A stretch of 64,000 bases of DNA from Parolsenella sp958406235 (GCF_039062465.1 NZ_JBCLNF010000003.1:62001-126000); one strand, 5' to 3'. Shown: positions 43,912 through 52,595, counted from the first letter of the stretch. Numbers and translations are program-made. The notes: generated by a model not told the origin, from the sequence alone.

Positions 43912-45396
43912 ATGTTGACCGAGGACAAGGCCCCCGTGGCCCCCGTCGACGTCACCGAGACCGGCTCCGTTCCCGGGGCCGCCCCCGAGCGCAAGCGCGC
44001 CGAGGTCGCCGACGTCGACCGCAGCATGTATGACTTCGTGAAGCCCGAGACCGGCTACGAGCGCTTCGCCGACGGCCTCTCCGGCGACATCGTCGAGGAG
44101 ATCAGCCGCAAGAAGGACGAGCCCGAGTGGATGCTCCAGATGCGCCTCAAGGCCCTCGAGACCTACGAGCGCATGGAGATGCCCAAGAACTGGGGCCCGG
44201 CCATCGGCGGCCTCGACATGAGCACCATCTCTACCTACGTCGCGAGCGGCTCCAAGCAGGCCGACTCCTGGGACGAAGTCCCGGACGACATCAAGGACAC
44301 CTTCGAGCGCCTCGGCATTCCCGAGGCGGAGCGCACGAGCCTCGCCGGCGTGGGCGCCCAGTATGACTCGGAGATCGTCTATCACAACATGAAGGACGAG
44401 GTGGCAAAGTCCGGCGTGGTCTACACCACGGTGGAGGACGCCATGCACTCCGGCTATGAGGACATGATCCGCGAGCACTTCGGTACCCTCATCCCCATGA
44501 CGGACCACAAGTTCGCGGCGCTCCACTATGCCGTCTGGAGCGGCGGCTCGTTCGTCTACGTGCCCGCCGGCGTGAAGCTCGACTTCCCGCTCCAGAGCTA
44601 CTTCCGCCTGAACGCCGCGGGAGCCGGCCAGTTCGAGCACACCCTCATCATCGTTGAGCCCGGCGCTGACCTGCACTTTATTGAGGGCTGCTCCGCGCCT
44701 AAGTACAACGTGGCCAACCTCCACGCAGGTGCCGTGGAGCTCTTCGTGGGCAAGGGCGCGCGCCTGCGCTACTCCACGATCGAGAACTGGTCCAAGAACA
44801 TGTACAACCTCAACACGAAGCGCGTGCGCGTGGAGGAGGACGGCAAGGTCGAGTGGGTCTCCGGCTCGTTCGGCAGCCACGTCTCCTACCTCTACCCCAG
44901 CTCGCTGCTCGTGGGGCCGCGCGCGAGCTGCGAGTTCACCGGCATCACCTTCGCCGGTGCCACGCAGAACCTCGACACGGGCTGCAAGGTGACCCTCGCC
45001 GCGCCCGACACGCGTGCCTCGGTCGACACCAAGTCGCTCTCCAAGGGCGGCGGCATCTCGACCTTCCGCAGCTCCGTCGTGGTGACGAAGAAGGCCGAGC
45101 GCGCCCGCGCCTCCGTGAGCTGCAGCTCGCTCATGCTCGATGACATCAGCCGCTCTGACACCATCCCCGCGATGGACGTCCGCTGCGCCTCCGCGAACGT
45201 CGGCCACGAGGCCACGATCGGCCGCATCTCTGACGACACGATCATGTACCTCATGAGCCGCGGCTGCTCCGAGCAGGAGGCTCGCACGATGGTCGTCAAC
45301 GGCTTTGCCGACCCAGTCTCGAAGGAGCTGCCGCTCGAGTACGCCGTCGAGATGAACAACCTTATCAAGCTCGAGATGGAAGGGGCGATTGGTTAG
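43912..45396 (+). CDS. sufB: Fe-S cluster scaffold SufB
   Basis: The 494-residue scaffold on which the cluster is built with SufC and SufD. The C-terminal beta-helix core is well conserved (VYVPAGVKLDFPLQSYF; FIEGCSAPKYN; the Cys-containing RCASANVGHEATIGR near the end). The N-terminal 30 residues are variable. It follows sufC by 3 nt and abuts sufD without a gap, so the proteins are probably made in stoichiometric amounts. Confidence 0.96.
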   Translation: MLTEDKAPVAPVDVTETGSVPGAAPERKRAEVADVDRSMYDFVKPETGYERFADGLSGDIVEEISRKKDEPEWMLQMRLKALETYERMEMPKNWGPAIGGLDMSTISTYVASGSKQADSWDEVPDDIKDTFERLGIPEAERTSLAGVGAQYDSEIVYHNMKDEVAKSGVVYTTVEDAMHSGYEDMIREHFGTLIPMTDHKFAALHYAVWSGGSFVYVPAGVKLDFPLQSYFRLNAAGAGQFEHTLIIVEPGADLHFIEGCSAPKYNVANLHAGAVELFVGKGARLRYSTIENWSKNMYNLNTKRVRVEEDGKVEWVSGSFGSHVSYLYPSSLLVGPRASCEFTGITFAGATQNLDTGCKVTLAAPDTRASVDTKSLSKGGGISTFRSSVVVTKKAERARASVSCSSLMLDDISRSDTIPAMDVRCASANVGHEATIGRISDDTIMYLMSRGCSEQEARTMVVNGFADPVSKELPLEYAVEMNNLIKLEMEGAIG

Positions 45397-46548
45397 ATGG
45401 CGCACACCCTCACCGGCGTTGGCCTCACGCCCGCCCAGACCTGGAACTGGCTCAAGACGAACGACACCACCCTCGTCGTTCCCGAGCCGCCCGCCGCAGA
45501 CCCCATGGCGGAGGTCCCCGCCGCCGCCCGCCGCATCACCTGCGGCGCCGGCGCCGAGGCGACCCAGTGGCTCGACGCCTCCGCAACCGACCGCCGCACC
45601 ATCGTCGTGCCCGCCGACACCACCGGCGAGCGCATCTCTGTCAAGGTCGACACCTCGCTCGGCAGCGTCGCGCAGACGAGCGTCTTCGTGCGCCCCGGCG
45701 CCGAGGCGTTCGTAGACGTCGTAGCCGCAGACGGCCTCGGTGCCGCGCCCAAGGCCCGCGACGAGCGCGCCCACGCCGAGGACAACGAAGCTGCCGCACG
45801 CGAGGGCGACACCCCCGTCGAGCGCGGCGACGCCCCCGTCACGAGTGGCCACGCCCTGCGCATCCACGCGGAGCAGGGCAGCCACGTCCACGTGACGCTC
45901 CTCGTCGCCGCCACCACAGGCGAGCAGTATATCGACAGCCTTGGCATCGTCGCCGATGACCGCGCGGAGGTCGCCGTCCGCCAGTACGTGATCGGCGCCG
46001 CGACCACCGCCCTCGGTTCCACGATCGACCTTGCCGGAGACCGCTCCCGCCTCGACCTCTCGCTTCGCTACCTCGCGGGCGCGGGAGAGAAGCTCGACCT
46101 CGCCTACACCGTTCCCGTGAGGGGCGTCAAGGCACGCGCGAACCTCGACATGACGGGCGTCCTCTCGGATGACGCCAAGAAGGCCCTGCGTGCCACGATC
46201 GACCTCGTCAACGGCTGCAAGGGAGCCAAGGCCTCCGAGCAGGAGACCGTCCTCGTCTGCGGCGACGACGTCGTGAACAAGACGCTCCCCACCATCCTGT
46301 GCGACGAGGACGACGTCGAGGGCTCCCACGGCGCCGCCATCGGCACCGTGAGCCCCGAGCAGCTCGCCTACCTGAGCGACCGTGGCCTTACCGAGGACGA
46401 GGCGGAGGGTCTCTTCCGCCGCGCCATCGTCGACGACGCCGCGATCGCCCTTCCTGGCGACGCTCCCGCAGCCGTCATCTCCTGGGCCGAGCGTGCGCTC
46501 GGTGCCCAGACGGCAGCAGAGATTCGTGACATGATCGAGGAGGCCTAA
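45397..46548 (+). CDS. sufD: Fe-S cluster assembly protein SufD
   Basis: The 383-residue partner of SufB in the SufBC2D complex. The C-terminal half contains the SufBD core (LDLSLRYLAGAGEKLD; NKTLPTILCDEDDVEGSHGA; LAYLSDRGLTEDEA). The middle has a polar insert rich in Ala, Glu and Arg (about residues 115-150), predicted disordered. Its ATG directly follows the sufB stop codon. The N-terminal region is poorly conserved, as is normal for SufD. Confidence 0.92.
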   Translation: MAHTLTGVGLTPAQTWNWLKTNDTTLVVPEPPAADPMAEVPAAARRITCGAGAEATQWLDASATDRRTIVVPADTTGERISVKVDTSLGSVAQTSVFVRPGAEAFVDVVAADGLGAAPKARDERAHAEDNEAAAREGDTPVERGDAPVTSGHALRIHAEQGSHVHVTLLVAATTGEQYIDSLGIVADDRAEVAVRQYVIGAATTALGSTIDLAGDRSRLDLSLRYLAGAGEKLDLAYTVPVRGVKARANLDMTGVLSDDAKKALRATIDLVNGCKGAKASEQETVLVCGDDVVNKTLPTILCDEDDVEGSHGAAIGTVSPEQLAYLSDRGLTEDEAEGLFRRAIVDDAAIALPGDAPAAVISWAERALGAQTAAEIRDMIEEA

Positions 46549-46550
46549 CC

Positions 46551-47783
46551 ATGGCAAACGTGACCGACATCCAGGCGAGCCCCTTCAAGGCGGACTTCCC
46601 CCTGCTTGCCAACAACCCCGAGCTCGTGTTCCTCGACTCCGCCGCCACCGCACAGCGCCCGGCTGCCGTGCTCGACGCGGAGCGCAGCTTCTACGAGACG
46701 ATGAACGCCAACCCACTCCGCGGCCTCTACAAGCTCTCCGTCGACGCGACGGCGGCCATCGACCAGGCCCGCGCCAAGGTCGCGGCCTTCGTGGGCGCCG
46801 ATGACCCAGCGGAGGTCATCTTCACTCGCAACGCCAGCGAGTCGCTCAACCTCATCGCCAAGACCCTCGGCCCCACCGTCCTGCACGAGGGCGACGAGGT
46901 CTGCATCTCCATCATGGAGCACCACTCCAACCTCATCCCCTGGCAGCAGGTCTGCCGCGCCTCCGGCGCCAAGCTCGTCTTCCTGCGCCCGGACGACCAG
47001 GGCGTCATCGGCCCCGAGGAGATCGCCTCCAAGATTGGCCCGAAGACCAAGATCGTCTCCGTCACGCACGTCTCCAACGTGCTGGGCGTCGAGAACCCCA
47101 TCCGCGCCATCGCCGACGCCGGCCACGCCCAGGGAGCCATCGTCATCGCCGACGGCGCCCAGTCGCTGCCGCACGTCCTCGTCGACGTGAAGGAGCTCGG
47201 CGTCGACGCCTTCGCCTTCTCCGCCCACAAGCTCGGCGGCCCGATGGGCATCGGCGGCCTCTGGGCCCACCGCGAGCTGCTCGAGTCCCTCCCACCGTTC
47301 CTCACCGGCGGCGAGATGATCGACTCCGTGACCGAGGACGGTGCCGTCTGGGCGCCCATCCCGGAGAAGTTCGAGGCCGGCACCCAGGACGCCGCGGGCA
47401 TCTACGCCACCGGTGTCGCCATCGACTACATCCTCGAGCACGGTCGCACCGAGCTCGAGGAGCGCGAGCGCGAGCTTGCCGCCTACCTGTGCGAGAAGCT
47501 CCAGGCTCTCCCCTACATCAAGATCGTCGGCCCGGATGACCCGCGCGCCCACATCGGCGCGGTCTCCTTCATGGTCGACGGCATCCACCCGCACGACGTC
47601 TCGAGCCTGCTCGACACCAAGAACATCGCCATCCGCGCCGGCCACCACTGCGCCCAGCCCCTCCTCACCTGGATGGGCATCGAGAGCTGCTGCCGCGCCT
47701 CCGTGGGCTTCTACAACGACAAGACAGACGTCGACCGCCTCGTCGAGGGCCTCGACTTCGTCTGGGGGGTCTTCAATGGCTAA
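46551..47783 (+). CDS. sufS: Cysteine desulfurase SufS
   Basis: PLP enzyme that takes sulfur from cysteine for cluster assembly. The 410-residue protein has the PLP lysine K227 (FSAHKLGGP), the active-site cysteine C367 (RAGHHCAQP) and DGAQSLPH, all typical of group II (SufS) desulfurases. It starts 2 nt after sufD and overlaps sufU by 8 nt. SufU downstream is its expected sulfur acceptor. Confidence 0.96.
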   Translation: MANVTDIQASPFKADFPLLANNPELVFLDSAATAQRPAAVLDAERSFYETMNANPLRGLYKLSVDATAAIDQARAKVAAFVGADDPAEVIFTRNASESLNLIAKTLGPTVLHEGDEVCISIMEHHSNLIPWQQVCRASGAKLVFLRPDDQGVIGPEEIASKIGPKTKIVSVTHVSNVLGVENPIRAIADAGHAQGAIVIADGAQSLPHVLVDVKELGVDAFAFSAHKLGGPMGIGGLWAHRELLESLPPFLTGGEMIDSVTEDGAVWAPIPEKFEAGTQDAAGIYATGVAIDYILEHGRTELEERERELAAYLCEKLQALPYIKIVGPDDPRAHIGAVSFMVDGIHPHDVSSLLDTKNIAIRAGHHCAQPLLTWMGIESCCRASVGFYNDKTDVDRLVEGLDFVWGVFNG

Positions 47784-48288
47784 CGTCTACAGCCGCGCGC
47801 TCATGGACCACGTGAGCAATCCTGACTACAAGTACAAGATGGAGGACGCCACCTACAGCCACGAGGGCATCAACCCCAGCTGCGGTGACGACCTCGTCCT
47901 CGACGTCCGCCTCGGCGACGACGGCAAGATCGCCGAGGTCTCCTGGACGGGCAGCGGCTGCGCCGTCTCCCAGGGCTCCGCCGACATGATGAGCGATCTT
48001 ATGGTTGGCGAGACGCCTGAGCACGCACGCGAGCTCTGCCACCTCTTCGGCCGCATGATCCGCGGCGAGGAGACGGACGCCTCCGTCCTCGAAGAGCTTG
48101 ACGAGGCCGCCGAGCTCGAGAGCATCTCCCACATGCCCGCGCGCGTGAAGTGCGCCGAGCTCGCCTGGCGTACGCTCGACGAGATGCTCGGCCACCCCGA
48201 TAAGCTCGGCGAGGCAGCCTCCACCGAGGACGGCACGGACGAGCACGGCAACCCCCTCTCCGCCGATGCGCGCGGAGACGAGGAGTAG
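47776..48288 (+). CDS. sufU: SufU sulfur-transfer protein
   Basis: A 170-residue SufU: Cys36 and Asp38 (NPSCGDD), Cys62 (GSGCAVSQGSADMM) and Cys126 (RVKCAEL) are the expected zinc ligands and sulfur acceptor. It receives persulfide from SufS and passes it to SufB. The ATG overlaps the sufS 3' end. An acidic C-terminal tail of about 25 residues (ASTEDGTDEH) extends beyond the usual length. Rrf2 regulator follows 2 nt later. Confidence 0.95.
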   Translation: MANVYSRALMDHVSNPDYKYKMEDATYSHEGINPSCGDDLVLDVRLGDDGKIAEVSWTGSGCAVSQGSADMMSDLMVGETPEHARELCHLFGRMIRGEETDASVLEELDEAAELESISHMPARVKCAELAWRTLDEMLGHPDKLGEAASTEDGTDEHGNPLSADARGDEE

Positions 48289-48290
48289 CC

Positions 48291-48761
48291 ATGGCTTCCG
48301 GAATCTCCACCAAGGGTCGCTACGCCCTCCGCGTCATGGCAGACCTCGCCGCCGCTCAGGGCGAGGCCGGATGGGTCTCCCTCGGCGACATATCGCGACG
48401 CCAGGGCATCTCTCGCAAGTACCTCGAGCAGGTCATGGCGTCGCTGCATAAGGCGAAGTTCGTTGTAAGCCAGCGTGGCAAGGGCGGCGGCTACCGTCTC
48501 GCCCGTAAGCCCGAGGATTACACGCTGGGAGAGATCATCCGCGTGGCGGAGGGCAGTTCTCTGGCGCCCGTCTCCTGCCTCGACTGCTCGAACGGCACGA
48601 TCTGCCCTCGCACCAAGACCTGCCCCACGCTCCCCGTGTGGCAGGAGCTTGGAGCCCTCATCAGCGGATTCCTCGACAGCAAGCACCTGTCTGACATCGT
48701 TGACGACACGGACGGCGCCCTCGATGCACTCGAGGCGCTTGGCGCGGGCCTCTGCAAATAG
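48291..48761 (+). CDS. Rrf2-family Fe-S-sensing transcriptional regulator
   Basis: A 156-residue winged helix regulator (STKGRYALRVMADLA; SRKYLEQVMASLHKAKFV) with cysteines C-x2-C-x5-C-x5-C (CLDC, TIC, KTC; about residues 98-113), which could ligate an Fe-S cluster as in IscR. It is the last gene of the suf operon and is likely to repress it when Fe-S clusters are plentiful, giving feedback control. The role is inferred from the family and operon position. Confidence 0.92.
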   Translation: MASGISTKGRYALRVMADLAAAQGEAGWVSLGDISRRQGISRKYLEQVMASLHKAKFVVSQRGKGGGYRLARKPEDYTLGEIIRVAEGSSLAPVSCLDCSNGTICPRTKTCPTLPVWQELGALISGFLDSKHLSDIVDDTDGALDALEALGAGLCK

Positions 48762-48844
48762 GACTCGGGCGGACGCGGCGTTCGCCCGTGGCGACCTGCA
48801 CACCCGAACGCCGCCGAGACGACCCAATCCCACAAGAACGGCCA

Positions 48845-48872
48845 ACGGGACCCCACGGGGTCCCGTTTCTTT
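48845..48872 (+). terminator. Terminator of the suf operon
   Basis: ACGGGACCCC (48845-48854) pairs with GGGGTCCCGT (48857-48866), then TTCTTTT follows. It lies about 85 bp after the rrf2-type gene. Confidence 0.88.
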
Positions 48873-49022
48873 TACCTGATCGGCTTTTCCCGGTGGCACC
48901 CATGATTAGCCTCGTTCAAACATGTATAGGATTCAGCTCACAGCGCATAGGTTCTCGGTCGCAGATTAAGAAGGCCCAAAACCAGACGTCTCTGAGACGC
49001 AATTGGCGGGCGTAGGTCTCAA

Positions 49023-49277
49023 AGGTTGGTCAAAAACACCATCTTGGCGTACGCCTTTCGAATTCCCTGCGATACTCCTGAACGCCCCTTGTTTTTGCCA
49101 AGATGCGAAACCGCAGGTAGATTAGTTGCAGCATTTGGCAAATGAGAGCGATTTGTTCAACGAGAATCCAAAGGGCTCCAGAAGCACCCTTCAGAGCACC
49201 TTATACACGCGATTCATGACCCCAAACGCCTCCCAGAACCAAAGAGGCGTACGCCAAGATGGGTATTTTGACCACCT
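49023..49277. mobile_element. MITE-like element with 35-bp terminal inverted repeats
   Basis: The ends 49023-49057 and 49241-49277 are inverted copies of one another with only a few differences; both contain TCTTGGCGTACGCC, including the perfect palindrome GGCGTACGCC. Two inner sequences (TTTTTGCCAAGATGC and GCATTTGGCAAA) form a second, weaker inverted pair. The 255-bp unit is noticeably more AT-rich than the surroundings and has no credible open frame. It could be a non-autonomous transposon or encode a long-hairpin RNA. It lies in the 632-bp gap 48762-49393. Confidence 0.6.
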
Positions 49278-49321
49278 CTCCATCAATTGCCTTCGGGCCG
49301 GCTTTTGACGCCAAAGACAAG

Positions 49322-49355
49322 ACAAAGGGGCATCGACTTGCGTCGACGCCCCTTG
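49322..49355 (-). terminator. Terminator of the NlpC/P60 gene
   Basis: On the minus strand AAGGGGCGTCGAC and GTCGATGCCCCTT form a 13-bp stem with a tetraloop; the single imperfect position is a wobble only in minus-strand RNA. It lies about 40 bp after the stop codon and is followed by TTTGTCTTGTCTTT. Confidence 0.8.
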
Positions 49356-49393
49356 CGGAACACATTTTGCCCCGAGCCCTCGGGTCCAGCTCG

Positions 49394-50473
49394 CTACAGC
49401 GTCTGGTACCAGGGACTACCGTAGACCGAGCGATAGCTCACGCCGACACTGGGGTTGCCGGCGTCGATCATCATGCCACCGCCGATGTAGATGCCCACGT
49501 GGCCACCCCAGCAGACGATGTCGCCGGCCTGGGGGTTGGACGTGGTGGTGCCACAAGCACCCTGGGCGTACGAGGTACGCGGCAGCGAGATGCCGGCCTG
49601 GGCGTAGCAGTACTGCACGAAGCCAGAACAGTCATAGGCGTTCGGACCAGTGGCACCGTAGACATAGCTGCAGCCGACCTTGCTCCACGCGGCGGAGACG
49701 ATGGCGTTGCGCTGCGAGGCGGAGAGGCTGCCGCTCGCGGAGCCGGATCCGGAGTTGGAGCCACCGTTGTTGGTGTTGTTATTGCTGTTGTTGTTGCTGT
49801 TCTGGTTGCCGGTGTTGGGCACGTAGTTGCCGCCGTTGTTCTCGGCATTGCGCTCGGCATCCCTCTGGGCGGCCTCGGTCGCTGCTGCGGCGGCGGCGCG
49901 CTCGGCCTCGAGGGCGTCCTGGACCTGCTGGTCGAGGGAGCTCACATAGTTCTGGGCCTCGGTGACCTTGGCATCGAGCTCGGCCTGCTGGGCCTTGAGG
50001 TCATCAAGGAGCTGCTGCTGATCGGTACGCTTCTGGTCGAGATCGGACTGGATGTCCTTGACCTGCTGGATGATCTGGGCGTCGGAGTCGCTCACCTTGC
50101 TCGCGTAGGTGATGCGATTGACCATGTCCTCGAAGCTCGTGGAGTCGAACAGGATGGAAACGAGCGAGACGCCGCCGGTCTTGTAGTTGGAGGCGACGCG
50201 GCGGGAGAGGGTGTCCTGGGCCTGCGCGAGCTCGGCGGTCTTCTGCTCGATCTCCGCGTTAGTGGCGTCGAGATCCTCCTGGGTCTTGTTGACCTCCTCG
50301 CTCACGCGGGAAGCCTCATCATAGAGGCCGCTGAGGTGGGAGTTGGCCTGGTCGAGCTTCGCCTGGAGCTCTGCCGGAGTGTCGGCGAGGGCGATGGTGG
50401 GAAGGCCGGTGAGAACGGTCGCGCCGAGGACGAGGCCTGCGGTCGCGCGAGCGATGGTCCGACGGAAATTCAA
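49394..50473 (-). CDS. Secreted NlpC/P60 peptidoglycan hydrolase with coiled coil
   Basis: A 359-residue exported cell-wall hydrolase. A signal peptide (MNFRRTIARATAGLV, ending near IALADT) precedes a long coiled coil (about residues 32-215, rich in Gln, Glu, Ala and Asp), an Asn/Gly/Ser-rich linker, and the NlpC/P60 endopeptidase domain (about 255-359) with catalytic Cys in YDCSGFV and His in GGHVGIYIGGG. The start is TTG at 50473, because the signal peptide begins there and an upstream frame has a poor ribosome site. It probably helps cell separation by cleaving peptide stems, like the RipA/CwlO type. No regulatory partner is visible. Confidence 0.9.
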   Translation of the reverse strand: MNFRRTIARATAGLVLGATVLTGLPTIALADTPAELQAKLDQANSHLSGLYDEASRVSEEVNKTQEDLDATNAEIEQKTAELAQAQDTLSRRVASNYKTGGVSLVSILFDSTSFEDMVNRITYASKVSDSDAQIIQQVKDIQSDLDQKRTDQQQLLDDLKAQQAELDAKVTEAQNYVSSLDQQVQDALEAERAAAAAATEAAQRDAERNAENNGGNYVPNTGNQNSNNNSNNNTNNGGSNSGSGSASGSLSASQRNAIVSAAWSKVGCSYVYGATGPNAYDCSGFVQYCYAQAGISLPRTSYAQGACGTTTSNPQAGDIVCWGGHVGIYIGGGMMIDAGNPSVGVSYRSVYGSPWYQTL

Positions 50474-50652
50474 GGGTGTGTCCCTTCGTAGGCTACATGT
50501 CAGGAGGGTTGTCCCGCGGCGCGCGGCGCGTAGAGGCAGGTTGCCCACCTTTCTGCATACCTATGATAGGGTTTCTTATCCCCCATGGCCAAGGCAATGT
50601 GGACGGGGGATGGAGCCGCCAGGTCACAGCGCCGCATGCGGCGAACGCCGGG

Positions 50653-50946
50653 CTACTCCCCCTCGCGGGCGAGAACGGCCCGATAGCCGCCAGCAGGACC
50701 ATTCAGGCACTTCGAGACGCGGCTGACCGTCGTCGATGAGGCGCCCGTGCGCTGCTGGACGGAGAGGTAGGACTCACCGGAGTCGAGCAACCTCGCGACC
50801 TCGAGGCGCTGGGATAGGTCGGCGATTTCCTTCAGGGTGCACAGGTCGAGCAGGAAGGCCTCGACCTCCTCGGGCGTGGAAAGCTCGGCTAAGACCGAGA
50901 GGAGCTCCTGGGCGGGCTCCGTCGCCATGATCTCGGTGGCATCCAT
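50653..50946 (-). CDS. TrpR-like (YerC/YecD family) transcriptional regulator
   Basis: A 97-residue small DNA-binding protein. LTLKEIADLSQRLEVARLLD-type and SVQQRTGASSTTVSRVSKCL segments match the TrpR-like YerC/YecD group, in which the second forms the helix-turn-helix. GGGAGG precedes the ATG at 50946. Members are poorly characterised; a few relatives bind tryptophan-independent sites. It lies between the cell-wall hydrolase and a divergent membrane protein. Target unknown. Confidence 0.9.
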   Translation of the reverse strand: MDATEIMATEPAQELLSVLAELSTPEEVEAFLLDLCTLKEIADLSQRLEVARLLDSGESYLSVQQRTGASSTTVSRVSKCLNGPAGGYRAVLAREGE

Positions 50947-51171
50947 GTGACATTCCTCCCAACCAAGCCGAAGGGCGCCTTGCGCGGGCCCTCCGTGAAC
51001 TCCCCAACAGCGCTTCGCACGCTGCGGCTCATCGACTGCCGTCAACTTTATCGCATTAAAGCGTTTAAGGCACTCATGGAGAGACCTTGATATCAAACGT
51101 TTTTCAGAACCCGGTCCCAAGGCGGCGCGCGGCGGCCGGGTACACTACCCCCGTCATCCAAGGAGGTACGT

Positions 51172-51528
51172 ATGGACTTCATCGCAACCTGGCTCGTCAG
51201 CGCCATTGCCGTGGGCGCGGCCATCTGGCTCACCCCCGGCATCACTGTCGTGGGCGGTGCCTATGCGGGCCCCCTCTTCACAGCGCTGTTCCTCGCCATC
51301 GTGAACGCCAGCATCAAGCCGGTGCTCAAGATCATCGGCCTGCCGTTCACCATCCTCAGCCTTGGCCTGTTCGCGCTCGTCATCAACGCGCTCATGCTTG
51401 AGCTCGCGAGCTTCCTCTCGCGCAACATCACGCACGCAGGCATCGTCATCGACGGCTTCGGCGCAGCGTTCTTCGGCGCCATCGTCGTTTCCCTCGTCAC
51501 GATGATCGTCGGCGGCATCGTCAGATAA
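51172..51528 (+). CDS. PF04020-type membrane protein (annotated as phage holin family)
   Basis: A 118-residue protein with four predicted transmembrane helices and the family sequence IVNASIKPVLKIIGLPFTIL near residues 42-61. AAGGAGG precedes the ATG at 51172. Despite the family name, these are usually chromosomal membrane proteins of unknown role; no phage genes are nearby. Divergent from the TrpR-like gene, terminated at 51597-51626. Confidence 0.87.
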   Translation: MDFIATWLVSAIAVGAAIWLTPGITVVGGAYAGPLFTALFLAIVNASIKPVLKIIGLPFTILSLGLFALVINALMLELASFLSRNITHAGIVIDGFGAAFFGAIVVSLVTMIVGGIVR

Positions 51529-51596
51529 CAACTCCGGCGGGGCGCCAGGCGAGACTCTGACTCGGCCAAGCCCGGCACCCCGGCACCAAGACGAGA

Positions 51597-51626
51597 AGGG
51601 CGTCCCGCATCGAGCGGGGCGCCCTT
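51597..51626 (+). terminator. Terminator of the PF04020 gene
   Basis: AGGGCGTCCCGC (51597-51608) pairs with GCGGGGCGCCCT (51614-51625), with one mismatched position, then TTTCGCTTTT follows. Confidence 0.75.
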
Positions 51627-51655
51627 TCGCTTTTGGACGGTAGATGCCGAGGGAC

Positions 51656-51819
51656 GGGCCCGGGGCGACTGTCAATGCGCGGCGGGCCCGGGGCGGCTAT
51701 CAATGCGCGGCGGGCCCGGGGCGGCTATCAATGCGCAATGGGCCCGAGGCGCACGCCGGCGCGGCGGGTCCGGGGCGGCTGTCGATGCATGGCGGGCCCG
51801 CGGCGGGCGCCGGCGCGGC
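51656..51819. repeat. GC-rich minisatellite with two unit types
   Basis: Six tandem units: 28-bp units at 51656, 51684, 51712 and 51766 (GGGCCCGGGGCGGCTATCAA-type) and 26-bp units at 51740 and 51794 (GGGCCCGAGGCGCACGCCGG-type), in the order A A A B A B. No long open frame of quality is carried. It lies between convergent genes in the 345-bp gap 51529-51873. Confidence 0.85.
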
Positions 51820-51873
51820 GGGCACGGAGTGGCAGCGGCCACGACGCTCAGGCTTCCCCGACGGCCGACGCCC

Positions 51874-52146
51874 CTACCTCGACAGCTTGTCGATGATGTC
51901 CTCGACCTCGAGGAGCTTCTCGTCGCGCTCGGCATCGGTGCCACAGTGGCAGGCGCTCCTCACGCATCCTGCGATGTGCGCCTTGAGCACGGTGGCGTTG
52001 GTCTTGGCGACCAGGCTCTCGATGGCCATGAGCTGGTTTGAGATGTCGATACAGTAGCGGTCTTCCTCCACCATGCGGATCACCGCGTCGAGCTGGCCTC
52101 GCGCGGTCTTGAGGAGGTTCAGGACCGTCTTCTCGTCTGCCACCAT
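51874..52146 (-). CDS. csoR: CsoR-family copper-sensing repressor
   Basis: A 90-residue four-helix repressor with the copper ligands Cys32, His57 and Cys61 (RYCIDIS, KAHIAGC) of the CsoR group. AAAGGAG precedes the ATG at 52146. It is the last gene of copA-copZ-csoR and should repress the operon until Cu(I) binds. An operator-like dyad lies upstream of copA. Extra cysteines near the C-terminus (RSACHCG) could also contribute to metal or redox sensing. Confidence 0.92.
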   Translation of the reverse strand: MVADEKTVLNLLKTARGQLDAVIRMVEEDRYCIDISNQLMAIESLVAKTNATVLKAHIAGCVRSACHCGTDAERDEKLLEVEDIIDKLSR

Positions 52147-52271
52147 GGCAGGCTCCTTTCGTGTGGGGCATGTCAGCGGCGCGGCGGAGGGCAACCTGCG
52201 GCCTCACCCGCGCAGCGCCACCGGAGCGGGACGCTTGGCGCACGCATCACGCGGCGGACGCATGCGAGCGG

Positions 52272-52493
52272 CTAGTCCTCGCTGATCTCGAGCACCTCGT
52301 AGGTGTCGCTCGCACCCTCGATCGCGGCCCTCACAGCATCGGCGGTGACGTCATCGGAGCACTCGACCTTGACCACGTTGGTCTCGTGGTCCGCCTCGGC
52401 GTCGGTCACGCCAGCGACCTTGAGCAGGGCGCTCTCGACTTTGGCCTCGCAGTGGCCGCACATGATTCCCTTAGTCTTCACGGTGTAGCTCAT
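52272..52493 (-). CDS. copZ: Copper chaperone CopZ (HMA domain)
   Basis: A 73-residue HMA-domain protein with MCGHC (Cys12, Cys15) for Cu(I) binding, delivering copper to CopA. GAGGAACGAAC precedes the ATG at 52493. It is 102 bp downstream of copA, with palindromes R8 and R7 in the gap, and 125 bp upstream of csoR. The length is normal for the family. Confidence 0.92.
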   Translation of the reverse strand: MSYTVKTKGIMCGHCEAKVESALLKVAGVTDAEADHETNVVKVECSDDVTADAVRAAIEGASDTYEVLEISED

Positions 52494-52520
52494 GTTCGTT
52501 CCTCTCTCTCGCTTTAGGAA

Positions 52521-52558
52521 GTTGACAAAGTTGACAAAGGGACAGTCCCTTTGTCAAC
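52521..52558. repeat. Palindromic repeat R7 (GTTGAC arm) with half copy
   Basis: A full copy at 52530-52558 (arms GTTGACAAAGGG and CCCTTTGTCAAC, centre ACAGT) with a half copy GTTGACAAA at 52521-52529. Between copA and copZ. Confidence 0.9.
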
Positions 52559-52564
52559 TTGAAA

Positions 52565-52593
52565 CCTGAAAAAGGGACTGTCCCTTTTTCAGG
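52565..52593. repeat. Palindromic repeat R8 (CCTGAA arm)
   Basis: Arms CCTGAAAAAGGG and CCCTTTTTCAGG around ACTGT, 2 bp from the copA stop codon. Paired with R7 at a 6-bp distance. Confidence 0.9.
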
Positions 52594-52595
52594 TT

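Noticed and set aside
51172..51528. Prophage remnant based on a holin-like family name
   Set aside because: The family is widespread in chromosomes, and no phage structural, lysis or integrase gene is nearby.
51656..51819. Possible CRISPR array
   Set aside because: Units are directly adjacent with no unique spacers, and no cas genes are present.
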